From positions 744,001-808,000 of the forward strand of contig JASGHI010000004.1 of the NCBI GenBank assembly GCA_049841155.1: a stretch of 64,000 nucleotides of DNA, in the 5' to 3' direction. Origin of the DNA: ZC4RG30 sp049841155 (GTDB lineage Bacteria > Pseudomonadota > Gammaproteobacteria > Steroidobacterales > Steroidobacteraceae). Of the stretch, positions 62,131-64,000 are shown piece after piece. The notes beneath the pieces were generated by a model. The model saw only the letters and a list, made by a program, of their open reading frames with translations. It was not told the origin of the DNA and made no database searches. The position numbers and the translations under genes were made by a program. The stretch's first letter is position 1; each line of letters begins with the position of its first letter.

Positions 62131-63003
62131 TTACGGGGTCTGCAGGCGGGCGATCCTCTCCTCCAGCGGCGGGTGGCTCATGAACAGGCGCTTCAGACCC
62201 GCTCCGGCTCCCCCCTTGATGCCGAAGGCATTGAACTGTGCCGGCAGAGGTTCGTTGGAGGCGGCCCGCAACCGCTGCAGCGCGGCAACCATGTTGCCGT
62301 TGCCGGCCAGATGCGCGCCGCCGCGGTCGGCGCGGAATTCGCGCTGCCGCGAGAACCACATGACGATGATGCTGGCGAGGATGCCCAGCACCATTTCGGC
62401 CACCAGCACCGACACGAAATAGGCCGGCCCCCGGCCCTGTTCATTGCGGAACACGGCCCGGTCCACGAGATTGCCGATGATCCGTGCCAGGAATATGACA
62501 AAGGTGTTCACGACGCCCTGGATCAGCGTCAGGGTGACCATGTCGCCATTGGCCACATGGGTTATCTCGTGCCCCAGCACGGCCTCGACCTCGTTGGGGC
62601 GCATGTTGTTCAGCAGGCCGGTGCTCACGGCCACCAGGGCCGCATTGCGGCGGGCGCCGGTGGCGAAGGCATTGGGCTGCGGGGAATCGAAGATGCCCAC
62701 CTCGGGCATGCCGATGCCGGCCTGTTCGGCCTGCGCGCGCACGGTGCGCACCAGCCATTCCTCGGTCTGGTTCGCCGGCCGTTCGATCACGCGCACGCCC
62801 ATGGCGCGCTTGGCGGTCCACTTGGACAGGGCCAGCGAGATCAGCGCGCCGCCGAAGCCGAACAGCGCGGCAAAGACCAGCAGGCCGCCCATGTCTCCGC
62901 CCTGGGCGGAAAGGTAACGGTCGAGCCCCAGCAGACGGGCCACCACGGACAACACCAGCACGACCGCCAGGTTGGTGGCCAGGAACAGGAAAACCCGCTT
63001 CAT
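62131..63003 (-). CDS. htpX: Membrane metalloprotease HtpX
   Basis: A 290-residue inner-membrane zinc protease for quality control of misfolded membrane proteins. Helices at about 5-24 and 40-58, catalytic HEITH (H145, E146, H149), then two more helices and the third zinc ligand E222 in REFRADRGGAHL. GIFDSPQPNAFATGARRNAALVAVSTGLL is the usual HtpX substrate-channel motif. A GGAGG ribosome-binding site with 10-bp spacing supports the start; it sits inside a short inverted repeat GTCCTGGAGGAC. It is typically heat- or envelope-stress-induced. Confidence 0.95.
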   Translation of the reverse strand: MKRVFLFLATNLAVVLVLSVVARLLGLDRYLSAQGGDMGGLLVFAALFGFGGALISLALSKWTAKRAMGVRVIERPANQTEEWLVRTVRAQAEQAGIGMPEVGIFDSPQPNAFATGARRNAALVAVSTGLLNNMRPNEVEAVLGHEITHVANGDMVTLTLIQGVVNTFVIFLARIIGNLVDRAVFRNEQGRGPAYFVSVLVAEMVLGILASIIVMWFSRQREFRADRGGAHLAGNGNMVAALQRLRAASNEPLPAQFNAFGIKGGAGAGLKRLFMSHPPLEERIARLQTP

Positions 63004-63084
63004 CTACTAACGTCCTCCAGGACTGATGGGATGCACCCTGTACTGCAATCTGGGGGTGCGGCGGCCACGATTCAAGGAGAATTT

Positions 63085-63114
63085 ATTGTGCTGAATCAGG
63101 TCGTTGACGGTCAA
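63085..63114 (-). promoter_or_regulatory. Promoter candidate and palindrome before htpX
   Basis: On the minus strand TTGACC (63114-63109) and CACAAT (63090-63085) lie 18 bp apart, a fair -35/-10 pair for htpX. The -35 is inside a perfect 13-bp palindrome GTTGACGGTCAAC (63103-63115), which touches the stop of the next gene and could be an operator. Confidence 0.35.
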
Positions 63115-63116
63115 CC

Positions 63117-63443
63117 TCAGTACCGGTCGCCGTCTTCCTCATCCTCTTCCCAGTCGTCCTCCTCGTCCTCATCCTCGTCTTCGTCGTCTTCCCAGTCCTC
63201 GTCGTCGTCGTCGTCGTCGAGGGATTCCTCTTCCTCGTCGCCGCCGGCCCAGCCCTCGGGCTCCTCGATGCGCTCGAGATCCATTTCGTGCCAGGCATCC
63301 AGGTCCAGTTCCTCGATGTCGCCGTCGAGGTATTCGATTTCGACCAGCTCCGCGTCTTCATCCACCGAAAGCACGCGGAAACTCTCGTCTTCCTCGACGT
63401 TCTCGTACCACTGGCCCTTCACAGGCTCGTAATCTCTGCCCAC
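63117..63443 (-). CDS. Very acidic small protein (DUF6763-like)
   Basis: 108 residues from GTG 63443, preceded by GGGGAG with 5-bp spacing. The N-terminal half is a small beta domain: VGRDYEPVKGQWYENVEEDESFRVLSVDEDAELVEIEYLDGDIEELDLDAWHEMDLERIEEPEGWAGG. The last 38 residues are almost all Asp and Glu (runs such as DDDDDDEDWEDDEDEDEDEE) and end DGDRY. I place the N-terminal half tentatively with a small gammaproteobacterial DUF family; no function is known. The acidic tail suggests binding to basic proteins or to metal. It lies between htpX (same strand) and the divergent proB. Confidence 0.65.
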   Translation of the reverse strand: MGRDYEPVKGQWYENVEEDESFRVLSVDEDAELVEIEYLDGDIEELDLDAWHEMDLERIEEPEGWAGGDEEEESLDDDDDDEDWEDDEDEDEDEEDDWEEDEEDGDRY

Positions 63444-63539
63444 AATCACTCCCCGGAAAACATCTGTCTTGCAGCGCCGCGATATTAGGACCAGCCCCGC
63501 CTCCGGAGCAATGTGGCTGACTGCTATAGTGCCGCGCTC
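63444..63539. promoter_or_regulatory. Divergent region of the acidic-protein gene and proB
   Basis: A 96-bp gap. TGCTATAGT (63522-63530) is an extended -10 for proB, 9 nt before its ATG, so the proB message may be leaderless. No -35 is visible. The GGGGAG ribosome-binding site of the acidic-protein gene is at the other end, on the minus strand. Confidence 0.45.
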
Positions 63540-64000
63540 ATGCCGCCTCGCCAGCGCTCCAGGTCCGCTGCCGCTTCCTCCGCGGTTTCGCCGCTTGCCC
63601 GCGCGCGCCGCATCGCCGTCAAAGTAGGGTCGGCGCTGCTGGTCGACCCGCAGTCGGGCCGGCTCAATCGCGCCTGGCTCGCGACGCTGGTGGAGGACCT
63701 GCGCCGGCTGCGCCGCCGCGGCCAGGAAGTGATCCTGGTGTCTTCGGGTGCCATCGCATTGGGGCGGCGCCAGCTGAATCTGCCTTCCGGTCCGCTGGGG
63801 CTCGAGCAGAAGCAGGCCGCAGCGGCGGTCGGCCAGATCCGGCTCGCCCATGCCTACAAGGAGCTGCTGGAGGATGAATCCATCGTCGTGGCCCAGGTGC
63901 TGCTGACTCTGCAGGACAGCGAGCAGCGCCGACGCTATCTCAATGCGCGCGCCACGATCAACACGCTGCTGTCATTGGGCGCCATCCCGGTGATCAACGA
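63540..64000 (+). CDS. proB: Glutamate 5-kinase, 3'-truncated by the window edge
   Basis: First 153 residues of a proline-biosynthesis kinase that phosphorylates glutamate. Motifs in order: RRIAVKVGSALLVDPQSGRLN (ATP/phosphate loop), VILVSSGAIALGRRQL, LEQKQAAAAVGQIRLAHAYKELL, VAQVLLTLQDSEQRRRYLNARATINTLL and AIPVIN at the edge. The start ATG 63540 is preceded by a TATAGT at 63525. The first 23 residues (PPRQRSRSAAASSAVSPLAR) are an extension before the core. The frame stays open to the last base, so the rest lies outside the window. Confidence 0.93.
   Translation, partial: MPPRQRSRSAAASSAVSPLARARRIAVKVGSALLVDPQSGRLNRAWLATLVEDLRRLRRRGQEVILVSSGAIALGRRQLNLPSGPLGLEQKQAAAAVGQIRLAHAYKELLEDESIVVAQVLLTLQDSEQRRRYLNARATINTLLSLGAIPVIN

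Noticed and set aside
63089..63432. Small plus-strand ORF after AAGGAG (GTG 63089) giving a poly-Ser product
   Set aside because: It is the exact antisense of the acidic protein; Ser runs mirror the Asp/Glu codons.

Overview
This is a gene-dense, G+C-rich chromosomal window. It looks like a gammaproteobacterium of the Xanthomonadales / Nevskiales / Steroidobacteraceae neighbourhood. The signs are a soluble transhydrogenase SthA, TypA, HtpX, RND pumps, TonB-dependent uptake, a bactofilin, and a TonB receptor grouped with secreted HHS-type and 'GDTL' proteins. This placement is an inference from gene content. I saw no rRNA, tRNA, CRISPR array, insertion sequence or phage gene. Convergent genes meet within about 25 bp or overlap, and many operonic genes overlap by ATGA or 1 bp.

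Layout. 1-4053: the 3' part of a TonB-dependent receptor operon with two paralogous secreted proteins and an HHS-motif (DUF6152-like) protein. 4088-9681: a DUF6544-like protein facing a minus-strand oxidative-repair cluster (DNA glycosylase, exported MsrB, DipZ-like CcdA-thioredoxin fusion, exported MsrA, DyP peroxidase). 9745-10432: tonB under a near-consensus Fur box. 10448-12001: a DMT exporter divergent from an Lrp/AsnC regulator. 12108-17482: a seven-gene zinc-type metal import operon (carboxypeptidase-like and DUF4198 proteins, an anchored unknown protein, a ZnuA/C/B-type ABC transporter, and a second substrate-binding protein that has lost its metal ligands), followed by a periplasmic cyclophilin. 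18160-20948: a secreted protein, an ECF sigma factor and its membrane partner, then an NlpC/P60 lipoprotein. 21009-24149: a desaturase, a FabH-like synthase and a glycine-zipper lipoprotein.

24165-28438: an AcrAB-type RND pump. 28493-30403: a periplasmic-TPR diguanylate cyclase. 31024-38463: an MdtABC-type pump (adaptor plus two different permeases). Neither pump has an outer-membrane channel gene here. 38420-40101: an ABC-2 exporter, divergent from an M1 aminopeptidase lipoprotein. 42084-42988: a zinc-ribbon protein with a bactofilin. 43142-45114: an esterase, a glycine-rich RRM protein preceded by an AT-rich 325-bp control region, and peptide deformylase. 45135-49796: sthA, an MsbA-like ABC exporter, and a second diguanylate cyclase with an inhibitory site. 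49801-53639: rhomboid protease, TypA, and a membrane-anchored winged-helix-like protein. 53699-58271: another ABC exporter, a MarR regulator, a small protein, a ferredoxin-NADP reductase and a TesB thioesterase. 58281-59700: a frameshifted FAD-linked oxidase. 59735-62016: cyclopropane synthase and delta-9 desaturase, a lipid-remodelling pair. 62131-64000: htpX, a very acidic small protein, and the start of proB, which runs off the window.

Three themes link these genes. The first is envelope maintenance: periplasmic Msr repair fed by DipZ, HtpX, rhomboid, NlpC/P60 and lipid modification. The second is metal and siderophore-type uptake: TonB, the receptor and the ABC importer. The third is efflux. 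At least ten genes carry a -10-like hexamer only 6-9 nt before the start codon and no ribosome-binding site, which suggests leaderless mRNAs are common in this organism.
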